Assembly: GCA_016793245.1 (NCBI GenBank)
Contig: JAEUHW010000407.1
Coordinates: 1-63,417 of the forward strand
Source of the DNA: Planctomycetota bacterium
GTDB lineage: Bacteria > Planctomycetota > UBA1135 > JADKAF01
DNA length: 63,417 bases
Direction: 5' to 3'
The notes beneath the pieces are model-generated. The model made no database searches. It saw nothing but the letters and a program-made list of their open reading frames with translations, and was not told the DNA's origin. Position numbers and translations under genes: made by a program. Of this stretch, positions 17,889 to 26,352 are shown piece by piece. Positions within the stretch are counted from its first letter, which is position 1; each line of letters begins with the position of its first letter.

Positions 17889-17954
17889 GTCCGCGAGCTC
17901 GGATCGGAGCCTGGAGGCGTCGGGGCTTTGTGCCGATGTGGAGACCGCGCCAAG
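17889..17954 (+). repeat. Imperfect direct repeat, copy 2, in a 318-bp gap
   Basis: This second copy of the repeat at 15740-15805 has the 19-nt core GTCCGCGAGCTCGGATCGG exactly conserved. It lies in the 318-bp gap between the beta-domain gene and the thioredoxin-like gene. I see no gene or clear promoter in the rest of that gap. Confidence 0.6.
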
Positions 17955-18171
17955 TATCGGCGCAGGACGCTCCCTCGTGCGGACGTCGGGCGAGGCAGGT
18001 TGCGAGAGGACGAGAACGGAAACCCGAGGGGCGCGCGTTTCCACTCTGCTCCGCGGTGCAAGGCGGCGGACTCGATTCCGAACCACGCTCGGGGCGAGTC
18101 CGCGGGACTCGTGAACTTCCGCTTCGATCCAGCGCCGCAGCGATGCGGCGCTGCTAGTCTCGAGCTCGACG

Positions 18172-19404
18172 ATGATCTTCCTCGCAGCGCTCTCCCTGCA
18201 CCTGCTCCTCTCGAGCTTGCCCGCCGCAGGCGAAGCTCCGCCGCTCTTCGCGAAGCTCGGCTTCGCCGAGGCGCAGGCGAAGGCGCGCGCGGAGTCGCGT
18301 TTCCTGCTCGTCGATTTCACCGCGAGCTGGTGCGCTCCCTGCAAGCAGATGGACCAGCAGACCTGGATCGACCCGCAGCTCCGCGCCTGGGTCGAGCGCC
18401 GCGCCCTCGCGGTGCAGATCGATCTCGACGCGGAGCCCGAGCTCGCGCGCGCGCTCGACGTTCGCAGCGTACCGACGATCGTCGTGTTCCGCGGCGAGGA
18501 GGAGTTCGACCGCCTGGGCGGGTTCCGAGAGCCTGCGGAGCTGATCGCGTGGTTGGAGGGCGTCGATCGCGGCGAGCGACTCCTCGATCGCTTGCGGAAG
18601 CAAGCGAGCTCGACGGACGCCGCCGAGCGTCACGAGCTCGCGAAGGCCTTGCTCGAGCGGAGAGCGAACGCGGACGCGTTGCCGCATTACCTCTGGCTCT
18701 GGGATCACGGCCTCGAACGCGACCCGGACTATAGCGGCGTGCGTCTCAGCTACTGGGCCGCGGAGATCGGCGAGCTCTGTCGACGACTGCCGGAAGCGCG
18801 CGCGGTGTTCTCCGCGCGACGCGATGCCGCGTTCGCGCTCTGGTCGCAGGACCTCGCCGGTCAGCACGAATCCGCCAGGGACTGGGTCGCCCTCCACGCG
18901 CAGCTCCGCGACCGCGAGCAGACGCTGCGCTGGTACGAAGCCGTGCGCGGCGAGCCGCGTTGGCAGAACTCGCTCCAGGAGCTGCGTGAGGACATCTACG
19001 CGGCCTATCTCGACAAGCAGGACTATCGAGCTGCGGGCGTGGTTCGCGGCTGGCCCCTCGCGCATGCGGAGCAGCTCGTGAACCGCTACCGGGCAGCGCT
19101 CGCGGGAGCCGGCGAGGAGCGCGAGCGAAGCGAGCTCGCGGCGCAGGAGTTCCACCGTGCGATGGCAGCGCTCCATGCCGCCATGCTCGCTTGCGAGCAA
19201 GAGTCCTGGGCCGAGACCGTCGCGCGCGCCGGGCTCGCCGCGGACGACAGCGCGGCTCTGCGCATCGCTTTCGCAGCGGAAGCGCTACGCGCCCAGTCTC
19301 CTCGCCACGCTCATCGAGTCTGGCTCGACGAAGCCGAGCGCGCCGGTGGCGAGGTGGCACTGCTCCGCGCGGAATTGCAGCGAGCCCTCGACGCCAAGCG
19401 CTGA
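18172..19404 (+). CDS. Exported thioredoxin-fold protein with long helical C-terminal region
   Basis: A 410-residue protein with an N-terminal signal peptide (FLAALSLHLLLSSLPAAG). The thioredoxin domain (~22-130) carries the redox-active WCAPC motif in DFTASWCAPCKQMDQQTW and the cis-proline context VRSVPTIVVF. The remaining ~280 residues are mostly helical, probably TPR-like, with no catalytic motif I recognise. The layout resembles DsbD-gamma or thiol:disulfide-interchange modules joined to a repeat scaffold. It likely acts on exported protein thiols. A gap of 54 nt separates it from the acyltransferase gene. Confidence 0.83.
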   Translation: MIFLAALSLHLLLSSLPAAGEAPPLFAKLGFAEAQAKARAESRFLLVDFTASWCAPCKQMDQQTWIDPQLRAWVERRALAVQIDLDAEPELARALDVRSVPTIVVFRGEEEFDRLGGFREPAELIAWLEGVDRGERLLDRLRKQASSTDAAERHELAKALLERRANADALPHYLWLWDHGLERDPDYSGVRLSYWAAEIGELCRRLPEARAVFSARRDAAFALWSQDLAGQHESARDWVALHAQLRDREQTLRWYEAVRGEPRWQNSLQELREDIYAAYLDKQDYRAAGVVRGWPLAHAEQLVNRYRAALAGAGEERERSELAAQEFHRAMAALHAAMLACEQESWAETVARAGLAADDSAALRIAFAAEALRAQSPRHAHRVWLDEAERAGGEVALLRAELQRALDAKR

Positions 19405-19458
19405 AGCTCGCCGGCATCCGTCGCGATCGGCGCGCGCGCGGGCTATGCTCCGCGCCCC

Positions 19459-20679
19459 GTGCCGAGCCATCGCGTGACCGCCGAGCCGTCCGAACCCTCT
19501 CGCCTTCCGGAGTCGAGCGCCGCCCCGCGCGCCGCGTCCCGCTGGCTCGCGCTCGATGCGCTGCGCGGCCTCACCATCGCGGGCATGATCCTGGTGAACA
19601 ACCCGGGCGACTGGGGTCACGTCTATGCGCCGCTGCGCCATGCCGCGTGGCACGGCTGCACCTTCGCCGATCTCGTCTTTCCGAGCTTCCTCTTCGCCGT
19701 CGGCGTCGCGATCGTGCCCGCGCTCGGCCGCGCGCGGGAGCGCGGTGCCAGCCTCGGTGAGCTCTTGCCGCGCGTGCTGCGCCGCGCGCTCGCGCTGATC
19801 GCGATCGGGATCTTCCTCGCGGCGTTCCCGTTGATCACCTTCGTCGAGGGACGCGCGCTCTTCGCGCCGCTGCTCGAAGTGCGCTTCCCCGGCGTGCTGC
19901 AGCGGATCGGCGTCTGCTATGCGCTCGCCTCCACGCTCTTCCTCACCACGAGCCCGCGCACGCAGGTCGCGGTGCTCGCGGGGTGCTTGCTCGCCTACTG
20001 GCCGCTCCTCGGGCTCTGCCCGACGCCCGACGGCGGCGCCCCCGACTGGAACAGCAAGGGCGATCACTTGGCGGGCTGGCTCGATCGCACGCTCTTCGGC
20101 GACCACGTGTGGTCCTCGACGCGCGGCCTCTACGATCCCGAGGGTCTGCTCAGCACGCTCGGCGCGCTCGCGACCACGCTGCTCGGCGTCGCGATGGGAC
20201 GCGTGCTCGCGAGCGAACGCCCGAGCGCCGAGAAGCTGCAGCTCCTCCTCGTTCGCGGCGCCTTGCTCATGGCAGCGGGCGCCGTGTGGGGCTGGGTCTT
20301 CCCGATCAACAAGCCGCTCTGGACGAGCAGCTACGCACTCTGGACCGGCGGCATCGCGACCAGCGGCCTCGGGCTCTTCCTGCTCGCGAGCGAGCGACCG
20401 CGCGGTGCACGTTGGCTGCGCCCGCTGCAGATCTACGGCGTCAACGCGCTGCTCGTCTTCGTCGGCAGCGCGCTGCTCGCGCGCACGATCGGGCGCTTGA
20501 TCATGATCACCGGCGCGGACGGGAAGTCGCTCTCGCTGCAGCAGGCGATCTACCGGAGCGTCTTCGCGCCGCTCGGCGAGCCGTTCCTCGCGTCGCTCGC
20601 GTATGCGCTCGCGTGGGTGGCGATGTGGTTCGGGATCCTGTGGCTGCTCTGGCGGCGCGGGATCGTGTGGAAGGTTTGA
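19459..20679 (+). CDS. HGSNAT/NagX-type membrane acyltransferase (DUF5009-like)
   Basis: A 406-residue polytopic membrane protein with about ten hydrophobic helices. It opens with the family signature SRWLALDALRGLTIAGMILV then NNPGDWGHVYAPLRHAAWHG, which includes the conserved His, followed by CTFADLVFPSFLFAVGVAI. This is the bacterial relative of heparan-alpha-glucosaminide N-acetyltransferase, proposed to move an acetyl group across the membrane onto glucosamine-type sugars. The start is GTG. It is followed 10 nt later by the antiporter gene, so the two are probably co-transcribed. The sugar acceptor is not known. Confidence 0.85.
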   Translation: MPSHRVTAEPSEPSRLPESSAAPRAASRWLALDALRGLTIAGMILVNNPGDWGHVYAPLRHAAWHGCTFADLVFPSFLFAVGVAIVPALGRARERGASLGELLPRVLRRALALIAIGIFLAAFPLITFVEGRALFAPLLEVRFPGVLQRIGVCYALASTLFLTTSPRTQVAVLAGCLLAYWPLLGLCPTPDGGAPDWNSKGDHLAGWLDRTLFGDHVWSSTRGLYDPEGLLSTLGALATTLLGVAMGRVLASERPSAEKLQLLLVRGALLMAAGAVWGWVFPINKPLWTSSYALWTGGIATSGLGLFLLASERPRGARWLRPLQIYGVNALLVFVGSALLARTIGRLIMITGADGKSLSLQQAIYRSVFAPLGEPFLASLAYALAWVAMWFGILWLLWRRGIVWKV

Positions 20680-20689
20680 GCACCGAACG

Positions 20690-22648
20690 ATGAACTGGGC
20701 CCCCACCGTCACCATCGGCCTCGCCGCCGCGCTCGTCCTCGGCACGCTCGCGCGCCGCTTCGGCCTCTCGCCGCTCGTGGGCTACCTGCTCGCGGGCATC
20801 GTCGTCGGGCCCAACACGCCGGGCTTCGTGGGCAACGCCGCCGTCGCGGGCCAGATCGCCGATGTCGGCGTCGTGCTGCTGATGTTCGGCGTGGGGCTCG
20901 GGTTCTCGTGGAAGGACCTCTGGTCGGTGCGCGCGATCGCGGTGCCGGGCGCGCTGGTCGCGAGCGGGACCGCGGTGCTGGCGGGCGCGGCGATCGGGAT
21001 GAACCTCGGCTGGGGAACGGCGCCGTCGCTGGTCTTCGGCATGTGCCTCGCGACGGCTTCCACCGTCGTCATCGTGCGCGGCTTCCTCGAGCTCGATCTC
21101 CTAGGCTCGGCCGCGGGGCGCATCGCGGTCGGCTGGTCCGTAGTCGAGGACCTGATCACCGTCGTGCTGCTCGTGATCCTGCCTGCGCTCGGCGCGAGCG
21201 AGGGCGGCGGAGGCTCGTTGCCGCTCACGATCGCTTGGACGATTGCCAAGGTGGGCTTGCTCGCCGTGCTCGTCATCGTGGGAGGCGGCTACGTCGTGCC
21301 GCGGCTGCTGTCGATCGTCGCGCGCGCGCAATCGAAGGAGCTCTTCACGCTCGCCATCCTGGTGATCGCGCTCGGCATCGCGTACGGCTCCGCGGAGCTC
21401 TTCGGCGTCTCGCTCGCGCTCGGCGCCTTCTTCGGCGGCATGGTCGTCGGACAGTCCGATCTCTCGCACCAGGCCGCCGCCGACGCGCTGCCGCTGCGCG
21501 ACGCGTTCGCGGTGCTCTTCTTCGTCGCGGTCGGGATGCTCTTCGATCCGCTCTTCGTGCTGAGCTCGCCGCTGCCCGTGCTCCTCTCGCTCGCGGTCGT
21601 GCTGTTGCTGAAGCCCCTCGCCGGCAGCGCGCTCATGCTGCTCCGCGGCTATCCGCTGAAGGACACGCTCTGCGTGGGCGCGGGCATCGCGCAGGTGAGC
21701 GAGTTCTCCTTCGTGCTGGCGGGGCTCGCCGTCAGCGAAGGGTTGCTACCGGAGGACGCGCGCAGCCTCGTCCTCGCCGCGGCGCTGCTCAGCATCACCG
21801 CGAGCCCGGTGCTCTTCCGCGGCGTCGCACCGATCTCGAAGGCGCTGCTCTCGAGCCCCGGCTTCGCGCGCTTCCTCCACCGCCGCGCCGGCAAGCTCGG
21901 CCGCCTCACGTGGAACGAGACCGAGCAGCTCCAGGGCCACGCCATCCTCTGCGGCCACGGTCGCGTCGGCAGCGTGCTCGCGGGGATCCTCCGCCAGCGC
22001 GGCATCCCCTTCGTCGCGATCGACCTCGACAAGAAGCTCGTCGAGACGTTGCGCGCGCGCGGCGAGCACGCGCTCTACGGGGACGGCGGGAGCCCGACGC
22101 TCCTCGATCGCGCCGGGGTCGCCACCGCGCGCGCCGTGCTGATCACCATTCCCGACGCCGCCGCTTCGCGCGTCGCCGTCGAGCACGTTCGCGCGACTAA
22201 CCCCGAGGCCGCGATCTGCGTCCGCGTCCACCGCGAAGCGGAGCAATCCCTCTACGCGAATCAGCCCAACACCGCGAGCGTCCACGGCGAGCTCGAGCTC
22301 GCGTACGCGCTCGCGCGCCGCATGCTCGGCGCCTTCGGCTCGAGCGCGATCGAGGCCGAGGCCGTGATCCTCGATGCGCGCCGCGGCGGAGGAGCGAGCG
22401 CGCCGAGCGACACGACGCTGATCTTCGAGCTGCGGGTAGCTGCTGATGCGCCTGCGGCCGGCAAGGCCCTCAGCGAACTCGCGCTGCCAGCGGGTGCGTT
22501 GATCATCACGATCCGCCGGAAGGGCGACTTCGTCGTGCCGAGCGGCAAGACCACGCTCGAGCCGCAGGACGAGGTGCTCGTGCTCGCGGATCGCGAGGGC
22601 GCGCACGCGATCGAGAGGCTGGTCGGGAGTGCGGCGCAGGCGCGGTGA
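20690..22648 (+). CDS. Kef-type monovalent cation:proton antiporter (CPA2) with TrkA regulatory domains
   Basis: The 652-residue protein has an N-terminal Na/H-exchanger domain of about twelve helices (~1-385), containing FGLSPLVGYLLAGIVVGP and AQVSEFSFVLAGL. A TrkA-N Rossmann domain follows (~415-530: GHAILCGHGRVGSVLAGIL, then IDLDKKLVETLRARG), and then a TrkA-C domain (~560-650). Such proteins exchange potassium or sodium for protons at the inner membrane, gated by nucleotide or glutathione binding to the TrkA-N domain. The ATG at 20690 removes a spurious N-terminal extension that overlaps the acyltransferase gene. Confidence 0.93.
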   Translation: MNWAPTVTIGLAAALVLGTLARRFGLSPLVGYLLAGIVVGPNTPGFVGNAAVAGQIADVGVVLLMFGVGLGFSWKDLWSVRAIAVPGALVASGTAVLAGAAIGMNLGWGTAPSLVFGMCLATASTVVIVRGFLELDLLGSAAGRIAVGWSVVEDLITVVLLVILPALGASEGGGGSLPLTIAWTIAKVGLLAVLVIVGGGYVVPRLLSIVARAQSKELFTLAILVIALGIAYGSAELFGVSLALGAFFGGMVVGQSDLSHQAAADALPLRDAFAVLFFVAVGMLFDPLFVLSSPLPVLLSLAVVLLLKPLAGSALMLLRGYPLKDTLCVGAGIAQVSEFSFVLAGLAVSEGLLPEDARSLVLAAALLSITASPVLFRGVAPISKALLSSPGFARFLHRRAGKLGRLTWNETEQLQGHAILCGHGRVGSVLAGILRQRGIPFVAIDLDKKLVETLRARGEHALYGDGGSPTLLDRAGVATARAVLITIPDAAASRVAVEHVRATNPEAAICVRVHREAEQSLYANQPNTASVHGELELAYALARRMLGAFGSSAIEAEAVILDARRGGGASAPSDTTLIFELRVAADAPAAGKALSELALPAGALIITIRRKGDFVVPSGKTTLEPQDEVLVLADREGAHAIERLVGSAAQAR

Positions 22649-22763
22649 GACGAGCCGAAGTACTGCGTTCGCGGAGCCGCGCTCACTCCGTGCTCGCCGG
22701 AGGAGATCGAGACCAACGGCGAGCGCAGCCGTTCTCGCCGCGGCTCGCACCTCCCTCCATGCC

Positions 22764-23378
22764 TCAGCGCAACGCCCCCGTGAGCGCCAAGAGCATCAAG
22801 CGCTTCGCTTGTGCGCCGTAGCTCTCCTCGGTGACGACGGAGACCCCGAGCGGCCGGAGCAGCGCCGCGCCGAGCCCGAGCTCCAGCACGAACGCCCCCG
22901 CGTGCTCGGAGCGTAGCCCGCGCCGCAAGCCCGAGCCGGCGAGCGCCGCGCCGAGGCGCTCGGCGAGTCGCGCGTAGATCCGCTTCACCGCCTCTGCGAT
23001 CGCCGGCTCGACCTCGGCGGAAGCCGCGCCATTCAACACGCGGAGCTCCAAGCGCAGCTCGTGGAGCAGAGGCTCGAGCCCCTCGGCCAACGCTTCGAGG
23101 CGCCCCTTCGCTCCGCGGGCCGACTCGAGGATCGAGGCCAGCGCTTCCAGGACGCGCGTCTCGGCGCACTCGAGGACGGCCAGGAAGAGCTCGGTCTTCG
23201 AGGCGAAGTGCCGGTAGAGGATGGGCTCCGTGATCCGCGCCGCTTTCGCGAGCTCGCGCGTCGTCGTGCCGGCGTAGCCGCGGGCCGCGAAGATCGGGAG
23301 GGCGTGCCGCAAGAGCTCGCTCTTGCGCTCCGGCGCCGCGAGGCGCCGCGGGGGGCGATGAGGAACCGGCTTGACCAT
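22764..23378 (-). CDS. TetR/AcrR family transcriptional regulator
   Basis: A 204-residue repressor with an N-terminal TetR HTH (~20-65: LPIFAARGYAGTTTRELAKAA then RITEPILYRHFASKTELF) and a helical ligand-binding C-terminal domain. It is divergent from the DUF2339 membrane protein gene. Two palindromic sites lie in the 57-bp gap between the starts, the nearest 4 bp from its own start codon. That arrangement strongly suggests autorepression and control of the DUF2339 gene. The ligand is unknown. Confidence 0.92.
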   Translation of the reverse strand: MVKPVPHRPPRRLAAPERKSELLRHALPIFAARGYAGTTTRELAKAARITEPILYRHFASKTELFLAVLECAETRVLEALASILESARGAKGRLEALAEGLEPLLHELRLELRVLNGAASAEVEPAIAEAVKRIYARLAERLGAALAGSGLRRGLRSEHAGAFVLELGLGAALLRPLGVSVVTEESYGAQAKRLMLLALTGALR

Positions 23379-23382
23379 GCGG

Positions 23383-23396
23383 TTAGCGTCCGCTAA
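23383..23396. promoter_or_regulatory. Likely TetR operator 1
   Basis: TTAGCGTCCGCTAA is a perfect 6-bp inverted repeat (TTAGCG/CGCTAA) with a 2-bp spacer, 4 bp upstream of the TetR start codon. It is AT-richer than the surroundings and matches the size and symmetry of AcrR-type operators. Confidence 0.75.
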
Positions 23397-23407
23397 ATTC
23401 CGGCGAC

Positions 23408-23419
23408 TAGCAAACGCTA
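23408..23419. promoter_or_regulatory. Likely TetR operator 2
   Basis: TAGCAAACGCTA is an inverted repeat (TAGC/GCTA, 4-bp spacer). Together with its flanks it is a mirror of the first site: GTTAGCGT on one side and ACGCTAAC on the other. The site ends 16 bp before the DUF2339 start codon, so bound repressor would block both divergent genes. Confidence 0.65.
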
Positions 23420-23435
23420 ACTTCAGGTGGCCGAC

Positions 23436-26135
23436 ATGGAGCTCGAGCAGTGGTTCGCGCGCATCGACGCGCGCTTGGCGGCGATCGAGCGCAAGCTCGA
23501 GATGGGCGGCAACCCAGCTCCGGTGCCTGCAGCGCCGGGAACTCCACGGACGCCGACGAGCCCCGCGGCCCCGGCAATCCCCTGGGCTCCCGCCAGAACC
23601 GCGGCGGCACCGCGCCCCATCACGCCGGAACCGCAGCGCCTCGCTCCGACGCCGCCACCTCCGCTGAAGGCCGCGGAGCCGCCGCCAATGCCGGCGACGT
23701 CCGCTGGACCGGGCTCATCCTCCGGGAATCTGCGCGAGCGCAGCGGAGCGAGCGCGACGGCGGGATCTCCCGCCGGAGCTGCGAGCAAGAGCAGCGGTTG
23801 GGAGAGCTACCTCGGCATCACCGTCCTCGGACGTCTCGGCATCGCCGCGGTGCTGCTCGCCGCGGCCTGGCTCGCGCAGCTCGCGCACGACGGCATGGCG
23901 CCCGTGATGCGCGTGCTCGCGACCTACGCGCTCGCGGCCGCGCTGATCGGAGCCGGCGCGTTCTTGCGGGGGCGCGCGGCGAAGCCCTACGTCGCGATCC
24001 TCTGGGGCGGCGGCATCGCCGCCGCGTATCTCGCCGCGGCCATGGCGCGCTTGCGCTACGAGCTCATCGATCCGACCGCGGCGATGGCGCTGCTGGTCGC
24101 CGCCTGCGCGATGGGCCAGACGCTCGCGCGCATCGCTGGCCAAGCCGAGCTCGCCCACGTCGCCCTGATCGGCGCGTTCGCAGCCCCTCTGATCGTCGGC
24201 TCACCGCACGACGCGCGCACTTCGCTGCTCGTCTATGTCGTGCTGCTCCACGGTTGGGCCGCGTACACCGAACGGCGTTGGGGCTGGCGCGGCGCGCGCG
24301 CGTTCGCCCTCGCGGGCGCGCTCGCGGTGATCGCCGCGTGGCTCGTGCGGCACGGCGGGATGGACCACTCGACGCAAGTGCACCTCCAGGCCTATCTCCT
24401 CGGGCTCTCCGCGCCCGAGTGGGTGCTCGCGCTGCGAGGTGCGACGCTGATACCGCATCGCGCGAGCTGGTCGTTCGGCGGCGTCCTCGTCGGCGCGCTC
24501 GCGTCCTTCGCGCCGCTCGCGTTGCGCGGCACGAGAGCCGATCAGCAAGTGCTCTGGCAGGTGGCTCTCGGCACCGCCGGCCTTTGGTCGGCGCTCTCAC
24601 TCCTGGTGCGTGCGCGTCGCGGCGTCGCGGACGAAGTCGTGCGCGCGCTCGCGCTCACGAGCTCCTTGCTGCTCGTGATCGCCGCGAACTTCGCGGGCAC
24701 CTTCGCCGAGATCGGCTGGGACCGCGAGGGCTGCGCCGTCCTCTGCACCGCGGCGGCAGGGCTGCTCTGCCTCGGCGCCTCCAGCTACTTCGGCGAGCGC
24801 CGCTCCGCGGTGCTCCTCGCCGCGCTGCTCGCTTGCCTGGCGCTCGAGCCGCGGACGTCCTTCGATCCCTGGCTGCTGCTCGCCTTGCTCTTGCCCGCGG
24901 TGCTGATGGCGCGCGCCACGCAAAGCGGCATCCGCGCCGCGGCGTTCCTCCTCGGTGCGCTGACGATTGCGAGCTCGTTCTCGCTCTGCCGCGAAGAAGC
25001 GCTCGTCGCGCTCGCCTGCGCCATCGCGTCGCTGTGGTGCGCCGCCTACGCCGCGTGCGCTCGCGCACGACAGAGCAACGTCGAGCTCGCACTCACCCTG
25101 CCCGTGCTCGGCATCCTGAGTCTGGCCTGGCTCGCGGCGCTCGCCTTCTCCTTCGCGAGCGTCGCGACACCGCTCGGGAACGGCGGCACCATCGCGGCGC
25201 TCTCGATCGCCCTCGCTGCGGGATGGACGTGGCGCTGTGCCTCTGGCAGCGCTCCGGACGGCGGCCTGCGCGCGATCCCGGCCGTGATCGCGCTCTTGGT
25301 CCTCGGCATCGCAGGATTCCGCGAGGTCGATGCGCTCGCCGTGCGCCATGCGCCCGCCTTCGCGGGCCTCGCGCACACGCTCTACTTGCTCGCGACCTGC
25401 GCGGGCTATCGACGCCTCGCATCGAAGCCAGGAACGGGCTCGACGCCGTTCGTGCTCTCTTACGTCGCGCTCGGCGCCGCACTCTTCTTCGTGGTCGATC
25501 GCTTGCAGGAGCGCGGCGTTCCAGGCGATTGGACACTCGCGGGCGAGATGGCTGCGCTCGCCGCGGGCATCGCGCTCAGCGGGCCGCGTGAAGCGCGCCT
25601 CTCGTCGCCGCACGCTTGGAGCACGTGGGCCTTGGCGTGCGCGTATCTCGTCCTCTCGATCGTCCTGGTCGCCGAGCAGCGCTTCCTCGCGAGCACGGCC
25701 GTGTTCAATCCCCGCTGCGCGACGGGGCTCGCGGTCGTGGCCTTGGTGGCCTATCTGGCCGCCCGTGCAGACGAGCTGCCCGTGAAGCGCGTCTTGCGGA
25801 TCTTGGCGTGCTTCGTCGGCTACGGCGCGGGCCTGCCCGAGGTGCTCGAGCAAACGCGCGGTCTCGCGTCCTTCGAAGCGCGCGCCGCGGCGATGAGCAT
25901 CTACTCGTCGGCGGCGGCGGGCGCGGTTCTCGCCTTCGGCTTCGCGCTGCGAGCGGTCGAGATGCGCTGGCTCGCGCTGATCGGCTTCGGCGCGATCATG
26001 GCGAAGATCGGGCTCTACGATGTGGCGCAGCTCGCCGCGCCCTACCGCATCGGTATCACCGGGGCGTTGGGCTGCGTGCTTCTGCTCTCGGCATGGGGCT
26101 ACGCGCGGCGCGAGGTGCGGCTCGCGAACCAGTGA
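23436..26135 (+). CDS. DUF2339 giant polytopic membrane protein
   Basis: An 899-residue protein. A short N-terminal coiled segment (MELEQWFARIDARLAAIERK) and a Pro/Ala-rich linker (~25-120) lead into more than twenty transmembrane helices. The segment SWESYLGITVLGRLGIAAVL and the following helices match DUF2339 (PF10101), a family with no established function. The ATG at 23436 is preferred over the GTG at 23427 because AGGTGG lies 5 nt before it. It is divergent from a TetR regulator with two operator-like palindromes between them, so an inducible envelope or transport role is plausible. That role is an inference from regulation, not from known activity. Confidence 0.88.
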   Translation: MELEQWFARIDARLAAIERKLEMGGNPAPVPAAPGTPRTPTSPAAPAIPWAPARTAAAPRPITPEPQRLAPTPPPPLKAAEPPPMPATSAGPGSSSGNLRERSGASATAGSPAGAASKSSGWESYLGITVLGRLGIAAVLLAAAWLAQLAHDGMAPVMRVLATYALAAALIGAGAFLRGRAAKPYVAILWGGGIAAAYLAAAMARLRYELIDPTAAMALLVAACAMGQTLARIAGQAELAHVALIGAFAAPLIVGSPHDARTSLLVYVVLLHGWAAYTERRWGWRGARAFALAGALAVIAAWLVRHGGMDHSTQVHLQAYLLGLSAPEWVLALRGATLIPHRASWSFGGVLVGALASFAPLALRGTRADQQVLWQVALGTAGLWSALSLLVRARRGVADEVVRALALTSSLLLVIAANFAGTFAEIGWDREGCAVLCTAAAGLLCLGASSYFGERRSAVLLAALLACLALEPRTSFDPWLLLALLLPAVLMARATQSGIRAAAFLLGALTIASSFSLCREEALVALACAIASLWCAAYAACARARQSNVELALTLPVLGILSLAWLAALAFSFASVATPLGNGGTIAALSIALAAGWTWRCASGSAPDGGLRAIPAVIALLVLGIAGFREVDALAVRHAPAFAGLAHTLYLLATCAGYRRLASKPGTGSTPFVLSYVALGAALFFVVDRLQERGVPGDWTLAGEMAALAAGIALSGPREARLSSPHAWSTWALACAYLVLSIVLVAEQRFLASTAVFNPRCATGLAVVALVAYLAARADELPVKRVLRILACFVGYGAGLPEVLEQTRGLASFEARAAAMSIYSSAAAGAVLAFGFALRAVEMRWLALIGFGAIMAKIGLYDVAQLAAPYRIGITGALGCVLLLSAWGYARREVRLANQ

Positions 26136-26318
26136 GGTCCCGCGCGAAGCGCCGAGTGGCGTTCGGAGTCGGGACGCGCGTTGCGCGAGCTCCTCGAGCA
26201 GAAGGTGATCCAGCGCGCCGTCGCCGTCTATCTCGGCGAACGTCGGCAGATCGACGACGGCGTCCTCGTGCTCCCCGCGCGTGAGTGGGCGCGTGCCTTG
26301 GGCGAGATCCTGTGCTGA
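26136..26318 (+). pseudogene. Remnant of AAA-family ATPase (DUF4143-type) C-terminus
   Basis: In frame just after the DUF2339 stop, a ~60-codon open stretch without a convincing start encodes ALRELLEQKVIQRAVAVYLG and then a segment ending LVLPAREWARALGEIL. This resembles the extreme C-terminus of AAA ATPases with a DUF4143 domain, which typically end VKRAIVVYLGER...LPWREFL. Nothing upstream provides the ATPase, so this looks like a decayed fragment or the scar of a deletion. The assignment rests on a short motif. Confidence 0.45.
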
Positions 26319-26352
26319 GAACGCCGGACCTCGCGCTTCCTCCCGTTGCGCC

